A stretch of 64,000 nt of DNA from JAQWCH01 sp050952725 (GTDB lineage: Bacteria; Bacillota_I; Bacilli_A; RFN20; CAG-826). Every line of letters starts with the position of its first letter. The first letter of the stretch is position 1. The stretch covers positions 620,001-684,000 of the forward strand of contig JBMNLN010000001.1 in assembly GCA_050952725.1 (NCBI GenBank), read 5' to 3'. The position numbers and the translations under genes were made by a program. The notes beneath the pieces are model-generated. The model did not search any database. It saw only the letters and a program-made list of their open reading frames with translations, and had not been told where the DNA came from. This document shows positions 17,112 to 25,961 of this stretch, in pieces.

Positions 17112-17528
17112 ATGAAAAAATACAAAATCGGTTACACAAGCGGAGTGTTTGATTTATTCCATATTGGACATCTCAATATTCTTAAAAGAGCTAAAGAACA
17201 ATGCGAATATTTAATTGTGGCAGTTTCGACTGACGAAGTGGTGGAAGGATATAAACACCGTACCCCAGTAATCCCTTTTGAAGAACGCATTCAAATCGTG
17301 GAAGCGATTAAATACGTAGATAAAGTTGTTCCCCAAACGTCAATGGATAAATTGGCCGCATGGAAAATTTATCATTTTGATGCTATTTTTCATGGCGATG
17401 ACTGGAAAGGTTCATCGATGTATAACGAAATTGAAGAAAAGTTAGCTAAACATGGAGTAGACATGGTGTTTTTAAAACATACACCTGACATATCTTCAAC
17501 TGAATTGCGTAAGAAAACCGGAAGATAG
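17112..17528 (+). CDS. tagD: Glycerol-3-phosphate cytidylyltransferase (TagD-like)
   Basis: A 138-residue cytidylyltransferase. The nucleotide-binding motif HIGH is at 17-20, RTPVIPFEER at about 50-59 and ISSTELRKK at the C-terminus. This is the TagD signature set. The enzyme makes CDP-glycerol from CTP and glycerol-3-phosphate, the donor for teichoic-acid-like glycerol phosphate. Some relatives act on other alcohol phosphates. The start is ATG 17112, after GGGGGA; a TTG at 17091 is rejected. LicD follows three bases on, so the product probably feeds LicD-type transfer onto the glycan. Confidence 0.85.
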   Translation: MKKYKIGYTSGVFDLFHIGHLNILKRAKEQCEYLIVAVSTDEVVEGYKHRTPVIPFEERIQIVEAIKYVDKVVPQTSMDKLAAWKIYHFDAIFHGDDWKGSSMYNEIEEKLAKHGVDMVFLKHTPDISSTELRKKTGR

Positions 17529-17531
17529 TTT

Positions 17532-18359
17532 ATGAAAAAAGAAGAACTTCGGGCGTTTCAATTAACCCAACTTATTTTGCTTGATGAAATTGAAAAGATT
17601 TGTAAGGAACAGAATTTAACGTATTATATCATCGCTGGAACGCTTTTAGGCGCGGTACGACATGGTGGATTTATTCCTTGGGATTATGACTTGGATATTG
17701 CTATGCCGCGTCCTGATTATCAAAAACTAAAGGAATATTTTTTAAAAAATCCTTCAGATGAGTTTTTTTATGAAGATTACGATACCGAAAAGTATCACAA
17801 TTCTACGCATGCAGTTATTCGTTTAAAAAATACTTATTTATCTGTCAAAAGACTAACTAATGTGGAAAAGAAAAGGAAGCATAATGGCTGTTTTTTAGAT
17901 GTTTTTCCATTAGATAAAGCTCCAAATGATGAACGACGGCAAAATAAGCAAATTAAAAAGCTCAATCGTGTCAAAAAACTTTTATATTACAAGGAAGGCC
18001 AGGTCTTTGATGATGCAAAACGCCTCCGAAATTTCTTAAAGAAAATAGTTTCATTTATCTTAAGGGGATATTCATATAAAACTCTTGGAAAGAGACTAGA
18101 AAAAATACAAACTAAACATAACTATGAAGATTCAAAATATTTAGTCAGTATGTCCAGTCGTTATCGTTATAAAAAACAATTAATGGCAAAGGAAATCTAT
18201 GGTGTTCCGAGCCGAATCTTTTTTGAAGGCAAAGAATACAATGCTCCCCAAGAAGTTATCGCCTATCTTCGGCAACTTTATGGTGACTATATGAAACTCC
18301 CTCCAGTTGAAAAACGCTTTGAAGGCATTGAGGAAATCACATTTACGGACAATAGATAG
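17532..18359 (+). CDS. LicD-family phosphotransferase
   Basis: A 275-residue paralogue of the protein at 8744, sharing GTLLGAVRHGGFIPWDYDLDI and the C-terminal LYGDYMKLPP block. The acid cluster is DYDLD instead of DDDLD, so one carboxylate is replaced by tyrosine. The family moves phospho-alcohol groups from CDP donors onto glycans. The tagD neighbour makes CDP-glycerol the likely donor, though this is inference. It starts three bases after tagD. Confidence 0.82.
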   Translation: MKKEELRAFQLTQLILLDEIEKICKEQNLTYYIIAGTLLGAVRHGGFIPWDYDLDIAMPRPDYQKLKEYFLKNPSDEFFYEDYDTEKYHNSTHAVIRLKNTYLSVKRLTNVEKKRKHNGCFLDVFPLDKAPNDERRQNKQIKKLNRVKKLLYYKEGQVFDDAKRLRNFLKKIVSFILRGYSYKTLGKRLEKIQTKHNYEDSKYLVSMSSRYRYKKQLMAKEIYGVPSRIFFEGKEYNAPQEVIAYLRQLYGDYMKLPPVEKRFEGIEEITFTDNR

Positions 18360-18364
18360 AAGCT

Positions 18365-19906
18365 ATGAAGGAAAACCAACTTTTTAAATCAAAAGAAACC
18401 CTGAAAAAAAACGTTGTTCTAAACACTGTTTTTCGGATTTTGATGATTATCGCTCCTTTTTTAACCGCGCCTTATGTTTCGCGGGTTTTGATGAGCGATG
18501 GAGTAGGTGTTTATAGTTATACGCAAAGTTTGGTTACCTATTTTACTATGTTTGCTGCCCTTGGCACAATCTCATATGGAAGCCGAGAAATCGCAAGAAG
18601 AAGAGAGAATAAAGAACAATATTCAAAAGCATTCTGGGAAATTGAGCTGATTGCTGTTATTTGCTCTGGTTTAAGTTTGATTGCTTGGATTGCACTGTCA
18701 TTTTTATATACAGAATATAAAGTTTATCTGTTAATTTTGACGTTTTGCATTTTAGCGACAACGATGGATATTAGTTGGTTCTATGCAGGGCTTGAAGAAT
18801 ATAAATATACGATAAGTGTTAATTTAATTTTCAAAATTTTAAGTGTTATCAGTATTTTCTTGTTTGTTAAAAGTCCAGATGATGTCTGGATTTACGTTTT
18901 AATAAATTCAATTTCTTTATTTGCTGGTAACGCATCAATGTGGCTTTTTTTACCCAAATTTTTAGTTAAAACTAGAATTGAAAAAAAGAGTCTTAAGTAT
19001 CACTTTAAAGAAACATTTGTTTATTTTATTCCAACTATTGCCACCTCGCTTTATACCGTGATTGACAAGACATTAATTGGCGCTTTGATTCAAGGAGAAA
19101 CTACGGTTGTAATTAATGGAGTTGAAACAGTGAAAAAAACCGCGGAAATAGAAAGCGGATATTATGAACAAGCGACAAAGATTATCGACATGGTGAAAGT
19201 GGTGACCTTTGTAAGCATTAATAGTGTCCTTTATTCGCGTGCTAGTTATCTCTATAAAATCAAAGATTATGGAACGATTAAAAAAATGACCTTACAGGCG
19301 TTTCAAATCGTGACTTTTCTCACGGTTGGGGCTGCTTTTGGTTTAATTGGCATCGCTAGCACATTTGTGCCCTTATTTTTTGGGGCAGGATACGAAAAGA
19401 CGATTTTACTTTTACAAATATTAGCATCCTTAGCTCCTGTTGTTTGCGTTAGCGGCACGCTCGGATCCTTATATTACAGTCCAGTTGGAAAACGAAAGCA
19501 GTCGTCAATCTATTTAATTATTGGAGCAATTGTAAACCTTGTCCTTAGCGCTCCTTTAGTTTTGATTTTAAAATCCGTTGGAGCGGCAATCGCTTCAATT
19601 GCTGCTGAATTAGTTATCGTTGTTTTATATGTTTATTATTGTAATAACGCCATTACTTTAAAAGAACTCTTCAGAACATTTTGGAAAAAAGTCATCAGTG
19701 GCGGAGCCATGTTGGGAGTCCTTATTTTATTTAATTTTTTCGTAAAAACACATTTTTCTAATGCCCTTCTCTTTTTATTTGTTTCAGTAATTGCAGGGTT
19801 TGCGATATACGTGCTGATGTTGATGATTTTAAAAGATGATTCAATAAGATTAATCCCCAAAATACTCAGAAGAACAAAAGATAACGATTATGAAGCCAAA
19901 GTTTGA
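18365..19906 (+). CDS. Polysaccharide flippase (Wzx/RfbX-like)
   Basis: A 513-residue membrane protein with about 12-14 helices, of the polysaccharide exporter branch of the MOP superfamily. The N-terminal block (IAPFLTAPYVSRVLMSDGVGVYSYTQS) is typical of Wzx-type flippases. These move undecaprenyl-linked repeat units across the membrane. It has five bases of spacing from licD, and its last 17 bases overlap the next gene. A Wzy-like polymerase at 23830 completes the usual Wzx/Wzy pair. Confidence 0.85.
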   Translation: MKENQLFKSKETLKKNVVLNTVFRILMIIAPFLTAPYVSRVLMSDGVGVYSYTQSLVTYFTMFAALGTISYGSREIARRRENKEQYSKAFWEIELIAVICSGLSLIAWIALSFLYTEYKVYLLILTFCILATTMDISWFYAGLEEYKYTISVNLIFKILSVISIFLFVKSPDDVWIYVLINSISLFAGNASMWLFLPKFLVKTRIEKKSLKYHFKETFVYFIPTIATSLYTVIDKTLIGALIQGETTVVINGVETVKKTAEIESGYYEQATKIIDMVKVVTFVSINSVLYSRASYLYKIKDYGTIKKMTLQAFQIVTFLTVGAAFGLIGIASTFVPLFFGAGYEKTILLLQILASLAPVVCVSGTLGSLYYSPVGKRKQSSIYLIIGAIVNLVLSAPLVLILKSVGAAIASIAAELVIVVLYVYYCNNAITLKELFRTFWKKVISGGAMLGVLILFNFFVKTHFSNALLFLFVSVIAGFAIYVLMLMILKDDSIRLIPKILRRTKDNDYEAKV

Positions 19907-21125
19907 TCAAACAATTAATAATATTCAATTTTGCACTGGCTGTGGTCTATGCGCTCATCTTTGTCCTAAAGATGCGATTAAAATCATTGAAGATCCCAGG
20001 CGGAGACATTTTCTTTTTCCGGTGATTGATAAGGAAAAATGCATCAATTGCGGACTTTGTTTTCAAGGTTGTCCAGTGCATAAAGAAAAAAAACTAGACT
20101 TAGACACAAAAGTTTATCATTTTCGCCATGAGGATAAAAACAAATTGAAAGAGTCTTCATCTGGTGGTGCTTTTCAAAAAATTGCAGAGATTTTTTTAAC
20201 TAAAGAAAATGTTGCGGTTTATGGCGCAGCTTGGTCTGGATTAAAGGTTCAGCATCAAAGAATTACTAGTCTTGATGATCTGTCCCTCTTACTAGGTTCA
20301 AAATATATCCAGTCCTTGGTTGATAAAAATATTTATACATCAATCAAACAGGATGTAAAAGATGGAAAGGAAGTGCTATTTTCTGGCACCCCTTGTCAAG
20401 TTGCCGCAGTACACGCTTTACTAAATGAACAAGAAAGAGAAAAAGTGTTATTAATCGAATTGCTCTGTCATGGTGTTCCCAATCAATGGGGATTTGATCG
20501 ATGTATAGAACAGGAAAATAAAGTCATTAAAGGCGAGATAATATCTTTTGATTTTCGACATAAGACAGCATATGAAAAAGATAATAGGCAGTTTAGTTAT
20601 GTTTATCAAAAAGAAAATAAAAATTATGAAGTAGTAGGACAATATTTCTTTTTCCCTTATTATTATTTTTTCCATTCTTATTCCATTTACCGCGATTCTT
20701 GTTACCAATGTAATTTTCGAAACAATAGATTGGGTGATATTATTATTGGTGATTTTTGGGGAGCATCCAAACTTGATAAAACCTTACCAAATGATTGGGA
20801 TCGATCCATCATGATTCCCCTAACTTTTAAAGGTGAGGACATTGTGCATTCAATAGGAACTAAAAAAGATATTCCGGTTGCTGATATTAGCATATATAAT
20901 GAGTCATTATTATTTGATAGTAAAAAAGATAGTGGTTTTGTAGATTTTTATGAAAAAATTGAGAATCTTAAATATTATAAAAAAAAGCGAATCAATCCAC
21001 ATTATTTAAAATTCAAAATCATATTGCGAAACACCGTTAAATTCTGCATTAATCTTTTCTTGCCGAAAAAACAAAAAAAGAACTACACAAAAATTGTCCA
21101 TTTTAAAAATAAGATTCCTAACTGA
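19890..21125 (+). CDS. F420-hydrogenase/dehydrogenase beta-subunit-like ferredoxin protein
   Basis: A 411-residue protein. Two [4Fe-4S] motifs lie at the N-terminus: C15-C18-C21-C25 and C51-C54-C57-C61. They precede the FrhB/FdhB-type domain (SSGGAFQKIAEIF at about 90; FSGTPCQVAAVHALL at about 165; a cysteine pair in SCYQCNFRN near 270). This family is common in capsule and exopolysaccharide loci, often beside pyruvyltransferases, but its reaction there is not established. No pyruvyltransferase is visible here. It overlaps the flippase gene and is probably co-translated. Confidence 0.8.
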   Translation: MKPKFDQTINNIQFCTGCGLCAHLCPKDAIKIIEDPRRRHFLFPVIDKEKCINCGLCFQGCPVHKEKKLDLDTKVYHFRHEDKNKLKESSSGGAFQKIAEIFLTKENVAVYGAAWSGLKVQHQRITSLDDLSLLLGSKYIQSLVDKNIYTSIKQDVKDGKEVLFSGTPCQVAAVHALLNEQEREKVLLIELLCHGVPNQWGFDRCIEQENKVIKGEIISFDFRHKTAYEKDNRQFSYVYQKENKNYEVVGQYFFFPYYYFFHSYSIYRDSCYQCNFRNNRLGDIIIGDFWGASKLDKTLPNDWDRSIMIPLTFKGEDIVHSIGTKKDIPVADISIYNESLLFDSKKDSGFVDFYEKIENLKYYKKKRINPHYLKFKIILRNTVKFCINLFLPKKQKKNYTKIVHFKNKIPN

Positions 21126-21213
21126 TGGAGACAATTAAATCTTGACTCTTATTTTTGATGAGACAAGTTTTTTAAAAATGAGTATATTAATGATAATGAT
21201 AAAAAAACTTTTT

Positions 21214-21222
21214 TGTTATAAA
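21214..21222 (+). promoter_or_regulatory. Possible extended -10 promoter
   Basis: TGTTATAAA, 50 bases before ATG 21272. It lies in a 146-base AT-rich gap that breaks the operon here. Confidence 0.4.
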
Positions 21223-21271
21223 ATTGCTTTTGAAGACTACAGGACTCTTTAAAGAAAAAGAGGTAAAAAAA

Positions 21272-22396
21272 ATGGAAAAAATGAAGATTTTAGAAGTTAT
21301 CAGTTCATTAGCACCAACCGGAGGGGGAGAAACATTCGCGGTTAATTTGTCGCGTGAATTATCTTCTCAAATTAATCTTAAAGTGGTGATTTTATACCAA
21401 AAAAATCGCGATTTTTTTATTGAACGTCTTAAAGAGAAAAAGATTGAGCCAATAATCTTAAATAAAAAAGGGCATGTTGATTTAAAAAACACAAGGGATT
21501 TGCGCAAAATCATTGATGATTTCGCCCCAGATATTATTCACACTGAGAATAACGCGCTAATTTCAACTTTTTTAGCCTTAAGAAAAACGAAGCACCGAAG
21601 GAAATTACATGTTTTTCATACAATGCACTTGATTCCAGAGGAAGAATGCAAACATCCCTTGGTTAGAATGATGTATAAGTATATTTTTCGGAAAAAAAAC
21701 TATGTACCCGTAGCGATTACGAAACGCTTAGCAGAAATATCATCTAAATTTTATCGAAGATCATTTGTTCCATTCGTTAACAATGGCGTAGAATTATCCC
21801 CGTTTAATAATCATATCAAGCTGGAAAAACGCGAATATGATATCGTGGTAGTCGGAAGATTTTCTGTGGAAAAAAATCATAAATTTCTCATTCCGGCTTT
21901 TGCAAAATTAAAAGAAAGCATTCCCAATTTAAAAGTAGCTTTAGTTGGTGATGGTGAAATGTTCAACGAAGCGCTCGCTTTAGCCAAGGCTTTAAAAACA
22001 ACCGAATATATGGAATTTAAGGGAATTTTGAATAATCCAGCCGAAGTAGTTAATGACGCTAAAGTAATCGCGCTTGGTTCTTTGTTTGAGGCAAACCCTC
22101 TATCTTTAATTGAAGGAATGTCATCAGGTTGTATTGTGGTCTCAAGTGATGTCGGGGGGGTGGCAGATATTATTCAAGAAGGCAAAAATGGTTTTCTTTT
22201 CCCTGTTAATGAAGAGGAGAAATTTATTGCCATCCTAAAGAAAGTTCTTAAAAATATCAGTAATTACGAAACGATGAGTTCTTATAATCGAAAATATTCT
22301 CAGCAATTTTCTATGAAAAAGTGCGCAAATGATTATATTGAATTGTTTAGGAATTACGAAAAAAACATTGCAAAACCCAGGCAAAAGTTAGGGTAA
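21272..22396 (+). CDS. Glycosyltransferase family 4
   Basis: A 374-residue GT-B fold enzyme. The N-terminal half has the acceptor-side motif SLAPTGGGETFAVNLSREL. The C-terminal half has GRFSVEKNHKFLIPAFAKL, LVGDGEMF and the nucleotide-sugar motif SLFEANPLSLIEGMSSG. It retains configuration and adds one sugar to the growing repeat unit. Donor and acceptor are unknown. The start is ATG 21272, eight bases after AAAGAGGT; the upstream in-frame start lacks a ribosome site. Confidence 0.85.
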   Translation: MEKMKILEVISSLAPTGGGETFAVNLSRELSSQINLKVVILYQKNRDFFIERLKEKKIEPIILNKKGHVDLKNTRDLRKIIDDFAPDIIHTENNALISTFLALRKTKHRRKLHVFHTMHLIPEEECKHPLVRMMYKYIFRKKNYVPVAITKRLAEISSKFYRRSFVPFVNNGVELSPFNNHIKLEKREYDIVVVGRFSVEKNHKFLIPAFAKLKESIPNLKVALVGDGEMFNEALALAKALKTTEYMEFKGILNNPAEVVNDAKVIALGSLFEANPLSLIEGMSSGCIVVSSDVGGVADIIQEGKNGFLFPVNEEEKFIAILKKVLKNISNYETMSSYNRKYSQQFSMKKCANDYIELFRNYEKNIAKPRQKLG

Positions 22397-22463
22397 TTAT
22401 TTTTTTGAAAAAACTTCTATAATAATTAAAAACTATCAGCGTTTACCAGCAAAAAATGTTATC

Positions 22464-22493
22464 GTTTACACGTATAACTATATTAATGTAAAC
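22464..22493. repeat. Inverted repeat upstream of the unknown membrane gene
   Basis: GTTTACA (22464-22470) and TGTAAAC (22487-22493) are exact inverted copies, and another GTTTAC lies at 22441-22446. No T-run follows, so it may be an operator and not a terminator. Confidence 0.35.
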
Positions 22494-22568
22494 TAATTAA
22501 TATATTAAGACTTGCAAATATTTGTTACTATAACGTGTGAGAATTCTGAAATAGGAGGAGATATCGCA

Positions 22569-23852
22569 ATGAAAAAGCGAGATAATAAAAAGAAATTATC
22601 AGATTTTATTTGGCTTTTTATTGTGGCGACTGGTGCGATTTCTTTTTCATATTTGTATGGTTCAACCCATCCGCGGACGGCTACCTATGCGGCCTTAATG
22701 TCAATTGATGCTGAAGTGAAAAAGCAACAACATACGGATTTTTTGCATGGAAGTTTGCGATATGATGATTCAGCGAATACTATCGATGACTATAACGCTT
22801 TCTTCACCTTGCAAAGACGGACCAAAACGCAGTATAACTATTATAATTCCTTCTTGGTTTCATCGAAGGATAGCGCTTTTATTAACTATGATGTTGATTA
22901 CGGTGTTGAAAATATTTCTCTTAATAAATCGAAATTGATTATGGTATCCACTTTTTACGACTTCCACTATATGGAAAGTTTGGGGTTGCCGCTTTTTGCC
23001 GTTAGTGACGAACCAAGCAAAATTAATTCAAAGATATCTGGGTGCCATCAAGGTGCATATATTTCAGCTAGCTGTGCAGAAGAGATTGTTACGAAAAATG
23101 GGATGTTAGAAGAAGTCAACGGTGATTTAGCGCAAGCTTTTCGCAACTTACTTGCTGATGAAACATATCATTTTTCAATCTCTAGTTCCTTGTTAAGCAC
23201 TGAGAATCCTCCTCTTTTTAGTCTGAATAACATCTACATAGATTATGACCATCAACATATGCTTAATGATTTTCAAGTCTCAGTGCAAACGCGGCGATAT
23301 GGAGATTATTCCAAAACATTCGACTATCGCTTCAGAAATTCAATTATTACTTTTTCGCCAACCATTTTTGGAAAAGGATGTTCATATATTTTTGATATTC
23401 GCAAAAATTATGGGAATATTGATAGTTTTTTTGCTAATGTAATCGGGTATGATTATGCACAAAATGGTGCAACAATTTCTCTTTTCAAGGAAACTGGAGA
23501 AGTTTTTGTTGAAACAGAGCTGTTGAATTCAGCATCATCCCGACACAACACTAGACCCGCAACTTTTTATTTAGTTCTGGCGATTGCTTTATATTTCGTA
23601 AGTGGTTTTTTATTTGAATTGTTCTCATTTAAATGGAACTTTAAAGAAAAGTTAATCTTCATTTTATTACCCCTTGGCATCTTTATTCTCGGGCAAATTA
23701 CCTTCTATTTATCGTTGGTATTCGGTTTGAAAAAATATATTTTGTATCAGATTTTTAACTCAACGGGAAATCTGATTTTTTTACTATTTTTCACCTTGAT
23801 GATATTTAACGCTATACTTTGGAGTCGCTATGGTAAAAAAACTCAAAAATAA
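22569..23852 (+). CDS. Unknown membrane protein in the polysaccharide locus
   Basis: A 427-residue protein that I cannot assign. One N-terminal membrane helix (about 15-35) is followed by about 300 mostly extracellular residues rich in Ser, Tyr and Asp, then three C-terminal helices (about 325-350, 358-380, 390-415). Two cysteines (CHQGAYISASC) in the outer domain could form a disulfide. GGAGGAG lies eight bases before ATG 22569; an upstream in-frame start at 22512 is rejected. It overlaps the polymerase gene by 23 bases, so the two are probably linked in function. Confidence 0.75.
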   Translation: MKKRDNKKKLSDFIWLFIVATGAISFSYLYGSTHPRTATYAALMSIDAEVKKQQHTDFLHGSLRYDDSANTIDDYNAFFTLQRRTKTQYNYYNSFLVSSKDSAFINYDVDYGVENISLNKSKLIMVSTFYDFHYMESLGLPLFAVSDEPSKINSKISGCHQGAYISASCAEEIVTKNGMLEEVNGDLAQAFRNLLADETYHFSISSSLLSTENPPLFSLNNIYIDYDHQHMLNDFQVSVQTRRYGDYSKTFDYRFRNSIITFSPTIFGKGCSYIFDIRKNYGNIDSFFANVIGYDYAQNGATISLFKETGEVFVETELLNSASSRHNTRPATFYLVLAIALYFVSGFLFELFSFKWNFKEKLIFILLPLGIFILGQITFYLSLVFGLKKYILYQIFNSTGNLIFLLFFTLMIFNAILWSRYGKKTQK

Positions 23853-25125
23853 AATTATTGAAAAATTTTCATCACCTAAAAACGCTCTTAAGAGCATGAT
23901 TTTTATCTTGATTCCGTTGATGATTTTCTTTTCCATCCTCTCTGATCGAATTCCATATAATTATTTTGCCTTTCTTTTATATGGCATAGCCTCGATTTTA
24001 ATTTTGGTTTATTCGTTGATTTATCATCGCCTCATCTTTGACGTTTTAATGCAATTTTTCGTTCTCTTTTTATCCGCGATTTTAATTTCGCAATTATTGA
24101 ATTTTAAGTTATTAGAATTTCCGCGGACAATTTTTCTTTTATCAGCCTTTGCCGTGATTTTTTATCAATTTATTGTCACTTTAGATGCAAAAGAAAAACA
24201 AATGATTTTTCAATTGATGATTTTCGGAGGGGGAATTTTCATTGTTTACTTTGTTATCTATTACTTTAGAGACCTAATCAATTTAGATTTCTCTGTCCGA
24301 TTAGGTCGCGATTTTTCTGATCAAAATGATTTAGCGAAAAATCTTGCTTTATTTGGAATTATTGCAGAAGTCTTAGCTTATAAAGCGAAGGGAAAGAAGA
24401 GAATTTTTTATTTTGTCGTTAGCGGCATCTTTTTCTTTTTTATCTTGGTGACAGGTTCGGTATCCAACCTTCTTGTTTTTACCATCATCTCGATTATTAT
24501 AATTAGAAAATATCTAGGTGAGGAAAAAAGACTTTGGTTTATCGTTGGTCTTGTCGCAACAGTGGCTTTGATTGTGGTAATCTTCCAGTTGCCATTTATG
24601 AATTACTTTAAAACTAGAATCAGCAACATGTTTAATTTGCTTTTTGCAAATAATTATTCAGTTGATTTTTCCTTTATTGAACGTATTCGCCTCTTATATT
24701 ATGGCTTGAAGTTATTTATCTCAAAGCCAATCTTTGGTTATGGATATGATCAAGTTCAGTACTATACGCTTGGGAAAAATGCTTTTTCTCATAATAATTT
24801 TGTGGAATTGTTAGCTTCCTTCGGGCTTTTCGGATTTCTTATTTTTGAGGCGATTATGCTATATCCTTTGATAAAAAATTGGAAAAAGGAAAATAAAGAG
24901 CAGATTATTTTTACCTTGTCATATCTTTTTGTTTTTCAATTCTTTCTCATTACTTACCGAAAGAAAATTGAATATTTCCTCATCCCTTTGGCCTTTTCTT
25001 TGATTGAACATCCACTACATCGGGGCTTATCAATTGAATTTATTAATAGAAAACTCAAAATTAAGAAGTTCATCGAGTATGGTGATAATATGATTCCTGT
25101 CGATTATCATTCAATTAGTATATAA
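23830..25125 (+). CDS. O-antigen polymerase/ligase-like membrane protein (Wzy-like)
   Basis: A 431-residue protein with about 10-12 hydrophobic helices. The periplasmic-loop-like motif KPIFGYGYDQ, then HNNFVELLASFGLFGFLIF near residues 305-335, is the Wzy_C/O-antigen ligase pattern. These enzymes polymerise repeat units or ligate glycan outside the membrane. It overlaps the preceding unknown gene and is followed by the CDP-sugar genes. Confidence 0.8.
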   Translation: MVKKLKNKIIEKFSSPKNALKSMIFILIPLMIFFSILSDRIPYNYFAFLLYGIASILILVYSLIYHRLIFDVLMQFFVLFLSAILISQLLNFKLLEFPRTIFLLSAFAVIFYQFIVTLDAKEKQMIFQLMIFGGGIFIVYFVIYYFRDLINLDFSVRLGRDFSDQNDLAKNLALFGIIAEVLAYKAKGKKRIFYFVVSGIFFFFILVTGSVSNLLVFTIISIIIIRKYLGEEKRLWFIVGLVATVALIVVIFQLPFMNYFKTRISNMFNLLFANNYSVDFSFIERIRLLYYGLKLFISKPIFGYGYDQVQYYTLGKNAFSHNNFVELLASFGLFGFLIFEAIMLYPLIKNWKKENKEQIIFTLSYLFVFQFFLITYRKKIEYFLIPLAFSLIEHPLHRGLSIEFINRKLKIKKFIEYGDNMIPVDYHSISI

Positions 25126-25160
25126 AGGAGATTTCAAGGACAGTTGACCACTTAATTATG

Positions 25161-25166
25161 TATAAT
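25161..25166 (+). promoter_or_regulatory. Promoter -10 of the CDP-sugar operon
   Basis: TATAAT, 17 bases before ATG 25184. A TTGACC at 25144 is only 11 bases away, too close for a normal -35, so the -35 is uncertain. Confidence 0.45.
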
Positions 25167-25183
25167 GAATTGAGGTAAATATT

Positions 25184-25960
25184 ATGAAAGTTATTATTCT
25201 CGCGGGTGGATTTGGCACCCGCATCTCCGAAGAATCGCAGTTTAAACCCAAGCCGATGATTGAGATTGGTGAAATGCCGATTATCTGGCATATTATGAAA
25301 CTCTACTCTTCGTATGGCTTTAATGAATTCATCATCTGTGCAGGATATAAGCAAGATTATATCAAAAAATGGTTTAGAGACTATTTCCTTATCACATCTA
25401 ACGTCACCTTTGATTTTACTCAAAAAAATCGGGTGATTATTCATGAAAAGAATACTGAACCGTGGCAAATTACCATTGTTGATACTGGATTGCATACACA
25501 AACTGGTGGTCGCGTTAAGCGCGTTAAAGATTATGTGGGCGATGAAACCTTCATGCTTACCTATGGTGATGCAGTAGGTGATATTAATATCGAGGAACTG
25601 CTCAAGTATCATCGCACCCATGGCAAAATTGGGACGGTTTCCGTTTATAATTTTGGTCAAAACAAAGGGGTTCTCGATATTGAAAATGGTAAAGTTGAGG
25701 CTTTCCGGGAAAAGTCAGACCTCGATGGGAATTTAATCAATATTGGATTTATGGTGTTTGAACCAGAATTTTTCGACTATATCGAGGGCGATACCACCGT
25801 GCTAGAAAGAGCCCCGATGACCGCTTTAATCGCCAAAGAACAATTAATGGCGTATACCCATCAAGGATTTTGGCAATGTATGGATACTTTAAGAGAAAAA
25901 GAAAAACTCGAAAAACTCTGGGATTCTGGGGCTGCACCTTGGAAAAAATGGGAGGATTAG
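25184..25960 (+). CDS. rfbF: Glucose-1-phosphate cytidylyltransferase
   Basis: A 258-residue nucleotidyltransferase. The N-terminal LAGGFGTRISEESQFKPKPM motif binds CTP and sugar phosphate, and the sequence matches RfbF/DdhA along its length. It makes CDP-glucose, the entry to CDP-6-deoxy and 3,6-dideoxy sugars. A GAGGT site precedes ATG 25184. rfbG starts one base after its stop, as in known CDP-sugar loci. Confidence 0.93.
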   Translation: MKVIILAGGFGTRISEESQFKPKPMIEIGEMPIIWHIMKLYSSYGFNEFIICAGYKQDYIKKWFRDYFLITSNVTFDFTQKNRVIIHEKNTEPWQITIVDTGLHTQTGGRVKRVKDYVGDETFMLTYGDAVGDINIEELLKYHRTHGKIGTVSVYNFGQNKGVLDIENGKVEAFREKSDLDGNLINIGFMVFEPEFFDYIEGDTTVLERAPMTALIAKEQLMAYTHQGFWQCMDTLREKEKLEKLWDSGAAPWKKWED

Positions 25961-25961
25961 T

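Noticed and set aside
25144..25166. TTGACC plus TATAAT as a full promoter before rfbF
   Set aside because: The 11-base spacer is too short. Only the -10 box is kept.
25115..25660. 181-codon minus-strand frame opposite rfbF
   Set aside because: rfbF on the plus strand is unmistakable. The reverse frame has no ribosome site or family pattern.
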